A stretch of DNA of 64,000 nt from Chlorogloeopsis sp. ULAP01 (GCF_030381805.1 NZ_JAUDRH010000001.1:1-64000), one strand, 5' to 3'. Positions 35,835-45,594 are shown, counted from the first letter of the stretch. Made by a program: numbers and translations. The notes: a model not told the origin generated them from the letters alone.

Positions 35835-36329
35835 CTAATAAGCGTAAACTCCACCCGCTTTAGAAATATTTAGTACACGGTAACCAGCAGCATTTACAGG
35901 TCTAACCTTGACCTCAATCGTATTATCTTTAGCAGAAGTTTCATACCTTAAACCACCAGCTTTTCCAGCAGCAGCTTCTTGTGAGGGATCGTAAATAGCA
36001 ATATTGACAGGTAGAGTAATATTGTTAAGTTTTGCATTGCCCCCTACAGGTAAATCATTATCTGCACGCCCGTCTAGGAAATTGTATTTCAAAGCTGAAT
36101 TAGTTTCATTAATGAGGACAACGGTTACTGCTTGTTTTGGATTCACCCGTGCGATCGGTTGCCAGTAGCCAGGATTGTAAGTGCGTGCGGGTGGATTTTG
36201 AGTAGGTAGGTTTTGTTGAGTGGGTAGCTTGGGAGTGGGTGGCTTTTGAGCTAAGACTGGTACGGTTACACTTACTGCCAAAGTCACTCCTCCTACCAGC
36301 CACATTTGAATCTGAGTTAGTTGCGGCAT
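35835..36329 (-). CDS. Secreted hypothetical protein with Pro/Thr-rich N-terminus
   Basis: A 164-residue protein. The signal peptide (MWLVGGVTLAVSVTVPVLAQ) is followed by a Pro/Thr/Gln-rich linker and a C-terminal domain of about 110 residues with beta-strand character (AVTVVLINETNSALKYNFLD, NNITLPVNIAIYDPSQEAAA, DNTIEVKVRPVNAAGYRVLN). The ending NISKAGGVYAY is distinctive. It resembles small beta-rich periplasmic proteins of cyanobacteria but no named family was recognised. Its candidate terminator separates it from the glycine-zipper gene. Confidence 0.68.
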   Translation of the reverse strand: MPQLTQIQMWLVGGVTLAVSVTVPVLAQKPPTPKLPTQQNLPTQNPPARTYNPGYWQPIARVNPKQAVTVVLINETNSALKYNFLDGRADNDLPVGGNAKLNNITLPVNIAIYDPSQEAAAGKAGGLRYETSAKDNTIEVKVRPVNAAGYRVLNISKAGGVYAY

Positions 36330-37258
36330 ACCTTACTTTCTCTCACCAAAATTAGAAACAATCATCAAACAAGCTAACTAAATAGTACTTTTCACAAATA
36401 GAGTGAGACTATTTAGTTATTAGCTGAAAGTAAAATACCTTGAAAATAAAAACTATAGTTATGCCAATAGATAGAGGAAGATTTATTCCAAAAGGAAGAT
36501 TTTTTATTTCAGTTTTATTTTGAGAAAAATATCTGTATCAAACTGTGAAATTATATAAGCAATTGTAAATTAATGATAATTTTATCAAGTATTTGTATAA
36601 AACTCCTATTTGATTTTTGAAAAAACTTCAGTACACCTTTATTCTTTATTCTCCATCCCCTGTTCCCTGTCACCTGTCTCTACGAGTAATTCAGTAATAA
36701 AAAATTTCTTTTTGATGCCTTATTAGTTTCTTATATTTTTGTGATAGCTTCAATTAATTGATATTATGGTAGAATTGCAGACTTTAGCTTTGTCAGTATT
36801 TGCTCTACTAAAAGTCAATTTACAAAAAACAGAGCCGCTTGTGGTTTCATAATACACAAGTTTTGGCTTTTTGTTGTCTGTATGAACTTTCTTCGATAGC
36901 AGTTATGGATATAGATAAAATTTTTCGGATAAATGGCACACTAATAGTTGAATTGCAAGCCAAGCTAATTAAGGCGATCGCTCTATGCCAATTGATTTAG
37001 TTGTAAGCTTAAATTAGAGATAATTCAAAACGTCAAGACACAGAGTTGTATGCTGTCTGATGCAGCTAGCAGAGAATGAGTGACATTATGCTATGCCTTG
37101 AAAGTGAATGGTGAAAAGCGATCACTCAACAAGAAACCATGACTATTTGTCAAGGTAAATTATAGTCAATATTAGCTTGATAATAAGCGATTTCTGGTGA
37201 AATTGTGCTGAATAGGTGACTCGCTTTTTAATTTGACACAATTATCTACCGAGGAATC
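36330..37258. other. Long AT-rich non-coding stretch
   Basis: More than 900 bases without a credible gene. Only a CCCCTGTTCCCTGTCACCTG-type repeat fragment near 36657 and a HIP1 octamer near 36975 are noted. It separates minus-strand secreted genes from plus-strand regulators, so it should hold both promoters. Confidence 0.5.
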
Positions 37259-38371
37259 ATGAATATAGAGCAAACACATCTCAGTAAAGGGAATATCTTG
37301 ATTGTTGATGATAAACTGGAAAATTTAAATCTTTTAGTTTATTTATTGTCTGAAAATGGATATGGAGTCTTACCTGCCTTAAGCGGGAAAATGGTGTTTA
37401 AATCTATTCAGTCAAATCTACCTGACTTAATTTTGCTAGACATCATGATGCCAGAAATGGATGGCTATCAAGTCTGTCAACAGCTAAAAGCCACTGAACA
37501 AACTAAAGAAATTCCAGTTGTTTTTATTAGCGACTTAAACGAAGTTTTCGATAAAGCAAAAGCCTTTTCTGTAGGTGGAGTAGATTATATTACTAAACCC
37601 TTTGAGCCGTCAGAGCTATTAGCTCGCGTTGAGAATCAATTACGTCTTAGTAGGCTTTCTAATCAGATACGAGAGCAAAATAAACAGCTTTTAAAGGAGA
37701 TTGAAGAACGCAAGCGAGTAGAAGAGATACTACACCAGCACAAAGAACTCTTGCAAAATGTTGTTTTAGAAGAACGTACTCGTATGGCAAGGGAAATTCA
37801 CGATACCCTAGCCCAAACCTTCACAGGTATTCTAGTACATTCAGGAGCAGCCTCCCGATTAATGATGCATAATTCACAAACAGCACAAGTGCATATTGTT
37901 CAAGTACGGGATTTAGCTCGTTCTGGACTTGTTGAAACTCGCCGTTCGGTGGAGGCACTACGCCCACAATTGCTAGCACAGAGCGATTTATGCAGCGCAC
38001 TCAAACACATTACAAAGCAGATGTTTTCAGATCTCGATCAGCCTGCTGTTTGTAAAATCAAGGGTATGGCATATCCTCTGCCGTCAGATGTAGAAAGTAA
38101 CTTGTTACGAATCGCCCAAGAAGCACTGACTAATGCTATTAAGCACGCTAACGCTGACACAATTCAGATTGATGTAATGTATAAAAAAGCATTGTTTGTC
38201 TTGCGCATTAAAGATAATGGTCAGGGATTTGAAATAAACAATATGTCTTTTGGGCAAGGCTTTGGCATTTTAGGAATGAAGGAGCGTGCCAAGCAAATTG
38301 GAGCAAAACTGAAAATTCAGAGTTTGCCCGGAAGGGGAACACAAGTAATGGTTGCGGTAAAACGACATTGA
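37259..38371 (+). CDS. Hybrid REC-HisKA_3 histidine kinase (NarX/DesK-type)
   Basis: A 370-residue soluble kinase. An N-terminal receiver domain (ILIVDDKLENLNLLVYLLSE, LLDIMMPEMDGYQ with Asp61, DYITKPFEPSELL) is followed by a coiled coil (about residues 140-170), a HisKA_3 dimerisation helix with His181 (RMAREIHDTLAQTFTGILVH) and an HATPase domain (IAQEALTNAIKHANA, DNGQGFE, GFGILGMKERAKQIGA). No membrane helices, so input presumably arrives by phosphorylation of Asp61. It ends eight bases before its NarL-type partner. Confidence 0.9.
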   Translation: MNIEQTHLSKGNILIVDDKLENLNLLVYLLSENGYGVLPALSGKMVFKSIQSNLPDLILLDIMMPEMDGYQVCQQLKATEQTKEIPVVFISDLNEVFDKAKAFSVGGVDYITKPFEPSELLARVENQLRLSRLSNQIREQNKQLLKEIEERKRVEEILHQHKELLQNVVLEERTRMAREIHDTLAQTFTGILVHSGAASRLMMHNSQTAQVHIVQVRDLARSGLVETRRSVEALRPQLLAQSDLCSALKHITKQMFSDLDQPAVCKIKGMAYPLPSDVESNLLRIAQEALTNAIKHANADTIQIDVMYKKALFVLRIKDNGQGFEINNMSFGQGFGILGMKERAKQIGAKLKIQSLPGRGTQVMVAVKRH

Positions 38372-38378
38372 CTTCATC

Positions 38379-39008
38379 ATGAATCAGTCAAATCTCATTC
38401 GCATCCTGATTGCGGACGATCATCCTGTTGTACGGCAAGGATTAATGGCAATTATTGAGTCTGAGCAGGACATGAACATTATCGGTCAAGCTCATAATGG
38501 ACGTGAAGTGCTAGAAGCTTTTCGCCAACTTCAGCCTGATGTAACGCTAATGGATTTGCGGATGCCAGAAATTGGAGGAGTTGAAGCAATTTTTGCGATC
38601 AAAACAGAGTTTGAAAATGCGCGGATCATTATTCTTACCTCCTACGACGGTGATGAAGACATCTATCGTGGATTACAAGCTGGTGCAAAAGGCTATCTAC
38701 TCAAAGATGCTGAACCAGATGAACTTTTGGAAGCAATCCGAGTTGTGTACAACGGTCAAAAGTATATTCCGCCTACAGTGGGAGCAAAGCTGCTAGAGCG
38801 GATGGGTGCGCCACAATTAAGTCAACGAGAGTTGCAAGTGCTCCAGCTAATGGCAAATGGCAAGAGCAATCAAGAAATTGGTATTACTTTGTCCATAGCA
38901 GAAGGTACAGTTAAATTTCATGTCAACAATATTTTGGGCAAGTTAGGAGTTAGCGATCGCACACAAGCAGTCATTGTGGCATTCAAGCGGGGAATAGTCA
39001 GTCTGTAG
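38379..39008 (+). CDS. NarL/LuxR-family response regulator
   Basis: A 209-residue regulator. Receiver domain IRILIADDHPVVRQGLMAII with phospho-acceptor Asp59 in LMDLRMPEIGG, then a C-terminal LuxR helix-turn-helix (LSQRELQVLQLMANGKSNQE, AEGTVKFHVNNILGKLGVSD). It follows the REC-HisKA_3 kinase by eight bases, a standard cognate pair. Both domains are intact; target genes are unknown. Confidence 0.93.
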   Translation: MNQSNLIRILIADDHPVVRQGLMAIIESEQDMNIIGQAHNGREVLEAFRQLQPDVTLMDLRMPEIGGVEAIFAIKTEFENARIIILTSYDGDEDIYRGLQAGAKGYLLKDAEPDELLEAIRVVYNGQKYIPPTVGAKLLERMGAPQLSQRELQVLQLMANGKSNQEIGITLSIAEGTVKFHVNNILGKLGVSDRTQAVIVAFKRGIVSL

Positions 39009-39247
39009 CAGAAGGCAGGAAGGCGGAGAGAAGCGCCGTGCGGGGGTTTCCCTCCGTTAAGGCGACTGCGCAGAGGCAGAAGGTTTTTTCTCCTACACCC
39101 TCTCTCAAGTCAGAAGGAAAGAAAATTTTATAAAAATCAGCTTTATCTTAACCATTTCGTAACTTTGAATACAGATTTTTTGGATATCTTTGTAATTGGA
39201 CTTGGAAAATCAGACAACGTAGAACTTAAATATAGGAAAAATTTAGT
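39009..39247. other. Intergenic segment with GC-rich repeat fragment
   Basis: A GC-rich GCCGTGCGGGGGTTTCCC-type fragment (39034-39070), also recognisable near 47690, then an AT-rich promoter-like region before the small gene at 39248. Confidence 0.4.
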
Positions 39248-39448
39248 ATGTCTACTCAACAGAAGGCTCGTGCCTTAATGCAGCGTCATTATCAACAGGT
39301 CAAGCATCGTCAACAATCAATGCTTGGACGTACAGGACAAGAACTTGGTATGCCTGCTGAAATAGCTAACTACTGGAATCCTATTCAAGGAAAGCTAAGT
39401 CCTATGGCAAGGGTGCTTTATGATCGCAATCATGTGACCTTTAGCTAA
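39248..39448 (+). CDS. Small conserved cyanobacterial protein
   Basis: A 66-residue basic protein (MSTQQKARALMQRHYQQVKH, GRTGQELGMPAEIANYWNPI, GKLSPMARVLYDRNHVTFS). It has no membrane helix or signal. The compact ending and strong terminator just behind it support a real gene. I do not know its function. Confidence 0.6.
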   Translation: MSTQQKARALMQRHYQQVKHRQQSMLGRTGQELGMPAEIANYWNPIQGKLSPMARVLYDRNHVTFS

Positions 39449-39485
39449 AATATTTGATGAGTTTAGAGACTCAATACCTGAAACT

Positions 39486-39516
39486 CCCATCTAGAGAACT
39501 TCTAGGTGGGTATTTT
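39486..39516 (+). terminator. Rho-independent-like terminator of the small gene
   Basis: A 10-bp stem CCCATCTAGA / TCTAGGTGGG (39486-39495, 39501-39510; one G-T pair) with loop GAACT is followed by TATTTT. It lies about 40 bases past the stop of the 66-residue protein. Confidence 0.7.
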
Positions 39517-39875
39517 AATGAGATTCAAATTATTTAAACTACTGTTAACCTAATGTTTAATATTCTTTAATTACAAAATAATGATATTGGAGAGATAGTA
39601 AAAAAGAATCGTTATTTTATTTAAATGTGCTGCTTATAATCCGCCTATCAGGATAGTTGCCAAAACAAAAATTTATAACGAACTTACTTCAGTAATTTAT
39701 CTTTATAAAAATAAGATGAAAAAAGTTGTTGTAATTTCTTTAATTACTAGTTACTGTTTAGCTATTTATAAATTCTACCAGATTAACAATATTTATTATT
39801 AAAAGCTTGAAATGAATCTAATTTAGTTAACTACTGCCTCAATTTTTGTTTAATAGTAATTAATTCACAAATTTT
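39517..39875. other. AT-rich non-coding stretch before ppk
   Basis: No gene is seen. A palindromic GTAATT...AATTAC occurs near 39729. No clear Pho box could be recognised. Confidence 0.45.
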
Positions 39876-42017
39876 ATGACAAAGACCAAAGATATTAACA
39901 AAGTAATCAATCTCAGTGACTCTCAATATTACTTGAATAGAGAACTGAGCTGGCTAGAATTTAATCGACGAGTATTGCACGAAGCACTAGATGTGCGCAC
40001 ACCATTACTAGAAAGACTAAAATTTAGTGCCATATTTAGTTCCAATCTAGATGAATTTTTTATGGTGAGGGTGGCACTGCTCAAAGAACAAGTTAATGCA
40101 CAACTGAGTCAGCGCAGCCCAGATGGGCGTACACCACAACAACAACTAGAAGCGATCGCTCAACAACTCCGCCCGATGGTAATTGAACAGCATCGCCACT
40201 TTCAGCAAGTGCTATGCCCGGAGTTGGCAGCAAATGGCATCCACATTCTCAATTACAGCGATATCACCACTCAAGAACGTAGTTATCTCAAACAAATATT
40301 TCAACAAAAAATTTTTCCAGTTCTGACTCCCCTAGCAGTAGATCCGAGCCATCCATTTCCTCTCATGGCAAATCTGAGTCTGAATTTAGCAGTCGTAGTC
40401 CAACAGCCAAATACCAAAGAAGAAAAATTTGCCAGAGTCAAAGTACCTAATATTTTACCTCGATTTATATCCCTACCCCATAAATCACCAACAGACAACA
40501 ACAAACCAAACCACTGGAGTGGCGTACCAATAGAACAGGCGATCGCTCATAACTTAGAAGCCTTATTTCCAGGGATGATCATCAAGGAATATCACCTGTT
40601 TCGACTCACCCGTGATGCAGATCTAGAAGTGGCAGAACAAGAAGCGGATGACTTACTCTTAGCAATTCAGCAAGAGTTGCGCAAACGCCACTTTGGCGGT
40701 TCAGTCGTGCGCTTAGAAATTCAACCATCAATGCCACAATCAGTGCGACAGATGCTAATGGCAGAAATGGAATTGAGCGAGTTTGATGTATATGAAATTG
40801 AAGGACTTTTGAATTTAAAAGATTTGATGTCATTAATGGCGCTGCTATTACCTGAGTTGAAAGATCCACCTTTCTCACCAGTTATACCACTCCGTCTGCG
40901 TCACTTTCATCAACCAAGCAAAATTGCCAATTTAGATGACGAAGAAAAAAGCATATTCTCAGTGATTGAGCAAAAAGATTTGCTGGTACATCATCCTTAC
41001 GAATCCTTTAGCGCCTCTGTAGAAGAATTTATTGCTCAAGCCGCCCGCGATCCAGATGTACTGGCAATCAAAATGACACTATACCGCACTTCTGGCGATT
41101 CTGAAATTGTTCATTCTCTGATTGCCGCAGCCGAAAGTGGTAAGCAAGTAGCTGTACTTGTAGAGTTAAAAGCCCGTTTTGATGAAGAAAATAATATTAC
41201 TTGGGCGCAGAAGCTCGAAAAATCTGGTATTCATGTGATCTATGGTTTGGTAGGACTAAAGACTCACACTAAGACTGCGCTAGTAGTGCGTAGACAAGGA
41301 GAGAATATTCGTCGTTATGTCCACATTGGTACTGGTAACTACAATTCTAAAACAGCAAAATTATACACAGACTTAGGGCTGTTGAGTTGTCGAGAAGAGT
41401 TAGGTGCAGATTTAACTGATTTATTCAATTATTTGACGGGCTATTCTTGTCAAAGTTCTTATCGCAAGCTGCTAGTTTCTCCTGTCAATATGCGCGATCG
41501 CATTATTGCCCTGATTGAAAGAGAAATCGAACACTGTAAAAATGGTCATAAGGGACATATTATTGCCAAGATGAATTCTTTGGTTGACCCTCAAATTATT
41601 GCTACTCTTTACCAAGCATCTCAAGCTGGGGTAGAAATTGACTTGATTGTGAGGGGTATCTGTTGTTTGCGTCCTCAGGTACCACAAGTTAGTGAAAATA
41701 TTAAAGTAATTAGTATTGTTGGTCGTTTCTTAGAACATTCCCGGATTTTTTACTTCCACAATCATGGCAAAAATGAAGTGTTCATTGGTAGTGCCGATTG
41801 GATGCCTCGCAATTTAGATCGAAGAGTTGAAGCTGTTACTCCAGTTGAAGAGCCTGAGATTGTTCAAGATTTACAAAATATTTTACACCTCTTGCTTGAA
41901 GATAATCGCCATGCTTGGGAACTTCAATCTGATAGTTCCTATATCCAACGTCGTCCCAATAAAGATGAGCCTGAACGCTCTGCTCAGGCTTTGTTTATGA
42001 AAATGACACAGCAATAA
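39876..42017 (+). CDS. ppk: Polyphosphate kinase 1
   Basis: A 713-residue enzyme that reversibly transfers the terminal phosphate of ATP to polyphosphate. All domains are visible: N-domain (YYLNRELSWLEFNRRVLHEA, FSSNLDEFFMVRV), head domain, and catalytic C1/C2 domains (VEEFIAQAARDPDVLAIKMT, RFDEENNITWAQKLEKSGIH, RRYVHIGTGNYNSKTAKLYT with the phosphorylated His, RFLEHSRIFYFHNHGKNEVF). Length is typical. It starts at ATG 39876 and is probably monocistronic; no exopolyphosphatase gene adjoins. Confidence 0.97.
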   Translation: MTKTKDINKVINLSDSQYYLNRELSWLEFNRRVLHEALDVRTPLLERLKFSAIFSSNLDEFFMVRVALLKEQVNAQLSQRSPDGRTPQQQLEAIAQQLRPMVIEQHRHFQQVLCPELAANGIHILNYSDITTQERSYLKQIFQQKIFPVLTPLAVDPSHPFPLMANLSLNLAVVVQQPNTKEEKFARVKVPNILPRFISLPHKSPTDNNKPNHWSGVPIEQAIAHNLEALFPGMIIKEYHLFRLTRDADLEVAEQEADDLLLAIQQELRKRHFGGSVVRLEIQPSMPQSVRQMLMAEMELSEFDVYEIEGLLNLKDLMSLMALLLPELKDPPFSPVIPLRLRHFHQPSKIANLDDEEKSIFSVIEQKDLLVHHPYESFSASVEEFIAQAARDPDVLAIKMTLYRTSGDSEIVHSLIAAAESGKQVAVLVELKARFDEENNITWAQKLEKSGIHVIYGLVGLKTHTKTALVVRRQGENIRRYVHIGTGNYNSKTAKLYTDLGLLSCREELGADLTDLFNYLTGYSCQSSYRKLLVSPVNMRDRIIALIEREIEHCKNGHKGHIIAKMNSLVDPQIIATLYQASQAGVEIDLIVRGICCLRPQVPQVSENIKVISIVGRFLEHSRIFYFHNHGKNEVFIGSADWMPRNLDRRVEAVTPVEEPEIVQDLQNILHLLLEDNRHAWELQSDSSYIQRRPNKDEPERSAQALFMKMTQQ

Positions 42018-42068
42018 CTAGCATTTACTCCAGGCAAGAAAACTAATCGCTAGTATCTAGTCAAATTT

Positions 42069-42287
42069 CTAAGAGGCTTTCGCGTTTCTGTAGTTTGCAT
42101 CTACCCAACAACGGGGTAGATTTTCACCAGAAGGAAAAACAAGGCTTTCTTTTTGATAAGATTCTGGAGATTGTTCTTCTTGCCCTCTTTGTTCTTGGGC
42201 TTGAATACTTTCTACAGTGGGATCAATTAATTCCTGAACATTGACAATTTTCACTAATTCGCCACTGTCTTTGATTTGCAGTAACAT
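42069..42287 (-). CDS. Small conserved cyanobacterial protein
   Basis: A 72-residue acidic protein (MLLQIKDSGELVKIVNVQEL, SLVFPSGENLPRCWVDANYR). This pattern, including the FPSGE.LP.CW.D..YR ending, recurs in cyanobacteria in my memory, but no function is assigned. It is convergent with ppk, 51 bases from its end. Confidence 0.7.
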   Translation of the reverse strand: MLLQIKDSGELVKIVNVQELIDPTVESIQAQEQRGQEEQSPESYQKESLVFPSGENLPRCWVDANYRNAKAS

Positions 42288-42352
42288 CTAGCTTATCTCC
42301 ATAATTTTACAGACGTGTCAAAATAAAAAAATAAAAATCAGCCATCTTTAAC

Positions 42353-42381
42353 TGTCATTCTCAACGACTGTGAGAATGACA
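42353..42381 (-). terminator. Perfect 11-bp hairpin after the DUF3181 gene
   Basis: TGTCATTCTCA (42353-42363) and TGAGAATGACA (42371-42381) pair perfectly around a 7-base loop. On the minus strand it follows the DUF3181 gene end by about 60 bases and precedes a T-rich run, so it may be its terminator or attenuate the next gene. Confidence 0.5.
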
Positions 42382-42444
42382 ATGAGATGCTGTTCTCATG
42401 CTCCAAAGAAGGAGTGGAATAAAGATAGCTAACTTCAGGGAAAA

Positions 42445-42756
42445 TTATATTTCGCGCTGATACTTCTCTAATATGTCTACTAAATTAACCTGACATTGCA
42501 GAGGTAATAAATCAATCAGAGGAAGTTCTTTCCTACCACCGCCTAGCTTGACTGGAATAGATTCTAGTACTTGGATAACATCTTCTTCATCTATTGGCTT
42601 ACTACCAGTAATTAAGGCGTACATTTGTTCTGCAACAACTGTATGCATCTTGGCATCCGATAAATAAAGATGCCATTTGGCAATGTCTATATAAATGTTT
42701 TCGCCTATTTCGGCTGCTAAGTTTTCCAGTAGTTCTGAGGTGTTAGTTTTGGCCAT
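42445..42756 (-). CDS. DUF3181-family protein
   Basis: A 103-residue soluble protein (MAKTNTSELLENLAAEIGEN, IYIDIAKWHLYLSDAKMHTV, VAEQMYALITGSKPIDEEDV, LESIPVKLGGGRKELPLIDL), fitting the cyanobacterial DUF3181 family in length and pattern. The function is unknown. It is on the minus strand with the 2TM gene upstream (about 115 bases). Confidence 0.82.
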   Translation of the reverse strand: MAKTNTSELLENLAAEIGENIYIDIAKWHLYLSDAKMHTVVAEQMYALITGSKPIDEEDVIQVLESIPVKLGGGRKELPLIDLLPLQCQVNLVDILEKYQREI

Positions 42757-42871
42757 AGTAATACCCTGATTAACTGGAATCAGTTTCTATTCTGATGAGA
42801 ATTATCGCTTAAGTAATTGAGTTGACTCTACCGTCGCAAGTTACAATCTTTTAAATTCGATTGCTCAGTCT

Positions 42872-43129
42872 TCAGGTGGATTTCGGTGGTGTCTGTGAGT
42901 AGTTAGCGATCGCAGCAATGTAAATTAGATGTGCCAACAGTATTACCAACCAGACTGTTGTCAGCCAAGGTAGCCACTCCCAAGTGGCTTTGAGGAAGTT
43001 ATGAAAAAACCATAAGCCAGAGTTCGATGCCGCAAATATTGCCACATGGACAGCAAAATTCATTCGGTCATCTAGTTTACGGTAAGCGGGATCATTGCGA
43101 TCGGGTTGACGGGGCCAACGAGGAGGCAT
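42872..43129 (-). CDS. 2TM-domain membrane protein
   Basis: An 85-residue protein with two membrane helices (FAVHVAIFAASNSGLWFFHN, LPWLTTVWLVILLAHLIYIA) and a charged N-terminus (MPPRWPRQPDRNDPAYRKLD). It matches the 2TM family, often found fused to or beside regulatory domains. It is probably co-transcribed with the DUF3181 gene. Confidence 0.75.
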   Translation of the reverse strand: MPPRWPRQPDRNDPAYRKLDDRMNFAVHVAIFAASNSGLWFFHNFLKATWEWLPWLTTVWLVILLAHLIYIAAIANYSQTPPKST

Positions 43130-43998
43130 ATATATTTGTTACAGAATTTCATCAATTTACTTTCTGACTTATTTTAAGGTTTTTTGTGTATTGTCGTATT
43201 CTGACTGACAAAAAACAGAAGCTTGGATAAATTGCATAAAAATAACCGCTCTGGGGTAAGTATAAAGTAGGCGTTGCCGAGCGGCGTATAGAAGAGGACA
43301 GAAACAGGTGAGATGGGGAGACATCTCTAAGGCTGTGAAAATTATTATTAATAATTAGTATTTAGGTAGCTTTGTAAAAAACACTAGTTTTGAACTTTGT
43401 ACTATTCCAGACTGATATTTTAATGTCGGAAGAAAAGGCAAATAAAAAAAATTAATAGGGAAAAGTTTTTTGATTCAAAAATTACTGTAGATTAATTTTA
43501 GTACAAATAAAAACTCGATTCCACTATCTTATTAATACATTTTTGTATCTATTTTTATAAATTTATGAACAAGTTTAGTATTGGTTTTAAATTTTTCATG
43601 AAGACAAATCATTTCTACCCTTTGGTAAGTATCTTTAGCCGCCAGTAACGGATAATCAATACCAAGAGGCTAAAATTTGTAATCAATATATCCATTTCCT
43701 AATTCCACTTATACGATTAAAAGTACCAGAACAGTCCAACTTATCTACCTGAATAAAAATTTATACATTAATGCAATGACAAGGAATATAAATTCTACAA
43801 CTGGATAATCGTAATCAGGAGTAGCACTAATGAATCACAAGCAAGGTCAGTTCTTTGATCAAATGCAGATATCTTGTGTCTATTTAATATACATTTTGTA
43901 GATTTAAATACTCAGTAAAGTCTTAGAAAGTCTTGCTAAGGCAAGATTGTATTGAAATACTACGACTTCTTATCTTGTTTCTTGCCAACAGTATAGTT
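43130..43998. other. Long AT-rich non-coding stretch
   Basis: About 870 bases without a supported gene. A GGCGTTGCCGAGCGGCG repeat fragment lies near 43272. A TTG-initiated extension of the next gene from 43933 is possible but not favoured. Confidence 0.45.
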
Positions 43999-44820
43999 AT
44001 GGTTTCTAACTCACTGATGTTAACATTTAATTATTTAAATTTATATATTTTTATTTTGTTAGCCGCTGCTGCAAATATAATTGCTTACATTTTGCGTACT
44101 CATCTGCGAAAAACTCATAATAGTTCCGAGCATGAATTCCCTTCTCTTAGTGCCTACGAAATTGCTTATCTAGCCGGTGGTCAACAGCGAGCAATAGATA
44201 CTGCAATCGTAGGCTTAGTACAGCATGGGTATTTACAAGCGTATCCAGAAACACGAGCCTTAAAACTGAAAGCTACTTTACCTAAAGATTGCTTTGCCCT
44301 AGAAACAGAGATATCACATCTGGTTAGATTCAATGGTAGCATCAGTCAAATTACAACATCCGTTACCCATGCTACATTTCCAATCTATAAACGCTTGATT
44401 AACCTTGGTCTATTGATATCTATAGAGCAAGCAAAAAGCTTACAGTTTTTGTCTGTGCTACCAATATTTGTCCTGATAATTGTGGGCATGGGTATGATTA
44501 TTTTAGATCTTTATCAAGGAAGACCAGTTAGTTTGTTGGTGTTGCTGTGTATGATTGCTATTACCATTGGTTTTAGCTTTCTATCTATACCCATACATCG
44601 AAGTTTAGAAGGCGATCGCATTCTCAAAAACCTTCGTACTACTAACTCTTTTACCAACACAGAAGATGATTCTCAATTGATGGCATTTGCCCTTTTTGGT
44701 GCAGGAGTTTTAGCCAATAGTCCTCTAAATGATTTGCGACAAGTATTAGTGTCTCGTTTTAGTTTTGATAACAGACCATATTTGCTGCAATGTTTGAGTT
44801 ATGCTGCTGCTTTATTTTGA
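43999..44820 (+). CDS. TIGR04222-type membrane protein
   Basis: About 273 residues from ATG 43999. An N-terminal helix (NLYIFILLAAAANIIAYIL) is followed by the TIGR04222 signature LSAYEIAYLAGGQQRAIDTA, IVGLVQHGYLQ, and two more membrane spans (LSVLPIFVLIIVGMGMIILD, SLLVLLCMIAITIGFSFLSI). Many family members end in a Gly/Cys-rich tail; this one lacks it and ends YAAALF. The function of the family is unknown. Confidence 0.8.
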   Translation: MVSNSLMLTFNYLNLYIFILLAAAANIIAYILRTHLRKTHNSSEHEFPSLSAYEIAYLAGGQQRAIDTAIVGLVQHGYLQAYPETRALKLKATLPKDCFALETEISHLVRFNGSISQITTSVTHATFPIYKRLINLGLLISIEQAKSLQFLSVLPIFVLIIVGMGMIILDLYQGRPVSLLVLLCMIAITIGFSFLSIPIHRSLEGDRILKNLRTTNSFTNTEDDSQLMAFALFGAGVLANSPLNDLRQVLVSRFSFDNRPYLLQCLSYAAALF

Positions 44821-44971
44821 GATGCTAGAGTCAACAGTCTTAAATAACTGAAACTGATATGAGTAATTTTTAGTGTGTAGTTAAACAAAACTGATAGATA
44901 CTCAGTCAATGCTCTTTACGGTAAATACAAATGTTAGGATCTTCTAGTAGCTGCTGTAGTCCTTGCTGTTA

Positions 44972-45436
44972 ATGAATAAATCATTGGATGAAGCCCTTTC
45001 TATTGACATTGCCGCTCGTATAAAAAGTAAAGCTAAAAAACCGTTTGACAATGCTTATAAAGCAGCATTAGCGACGGAGGGAGCTATTTACGTCCAAGGG
45101 TTTTTGGCTAGCAAAGGTGTACCATACCAACCTGTTGAACATAGTTGGATTGAAGTAGGCGATCGCATTGTCGATCCAACACTACCGCACCTTCGCAAAA
45201 ATACAGAGGAAATTTGGTATTTTCCGGCACAACACTTAACGGTAAAGCAACTGAAAGCGATTATTGAAGAATCTAAGGAAGATTATCCAGAAGATGATCC
45301 TCTGCCAGTATATGGTGAAGCACCATATGAATATTACGGTGATGTGATGTTAGGTGGTAAAGATTACTTAAAAGCTTATCAAGAAGCTGAGGCTAAATGT
45401 TTGGAGCTGAATCGAAAAATGGCTGAGAATAATTAG
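44972..45436 (+). CDS. Transglutaminase-like (Transglut_core3-like) protein, apparently without catalytic Cys
   Basis: About 154 residues from ATG 44972; TTG 44963 would add three. The centre FDNAYKAALATEGAIYVQGF and EHSWIEVGDRIVDPTLP resembles transglutaminase-like proteins in which Cys, His (in HxW) and Asp (in DPT) form a triad. His and Asp are present, but the position where Cys is expected (before NA) reads Phe-Asp. The C-terminus is acidic (EESKEDYPEDDPLPVYGEAP). The assignment is tentative. No operon partner is seen. Confidence 0.55.
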   Translation: MNKSLDEALSIDIAARIKSKAKKPFDNAYKAALATEGAIYVQGFLASKGVPYQPVEHSWIEVGDRIVDPTLPHLRKNTEEIWYFPAQHLTVKQLKAIIEESKEDYPEDDPLPVYGEAPYEYYGDVMLGGKDYLKAYQEAEAKCLELNRKMAENN

Positions 45437-45594
45437 AACTCACACCAAGTATTAAAAAACTTCACCTCTTTCCTCTTTTACTGTTCATGAGAGAAGTATT
45501 TAGTAGGAAAGGGTGAGGTAAATTTCAATTTAGAAGCTCAAAAAGATAGTGTTTAACACACTCCTTACAGAAAGTGCGCCAGTTCTGTCTTTTT

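Noticed and set aside
39517..39875. Pho box before ppk
   Set aside because: No repeated CTTAACCT-like octamers with fixed spacing could be found.
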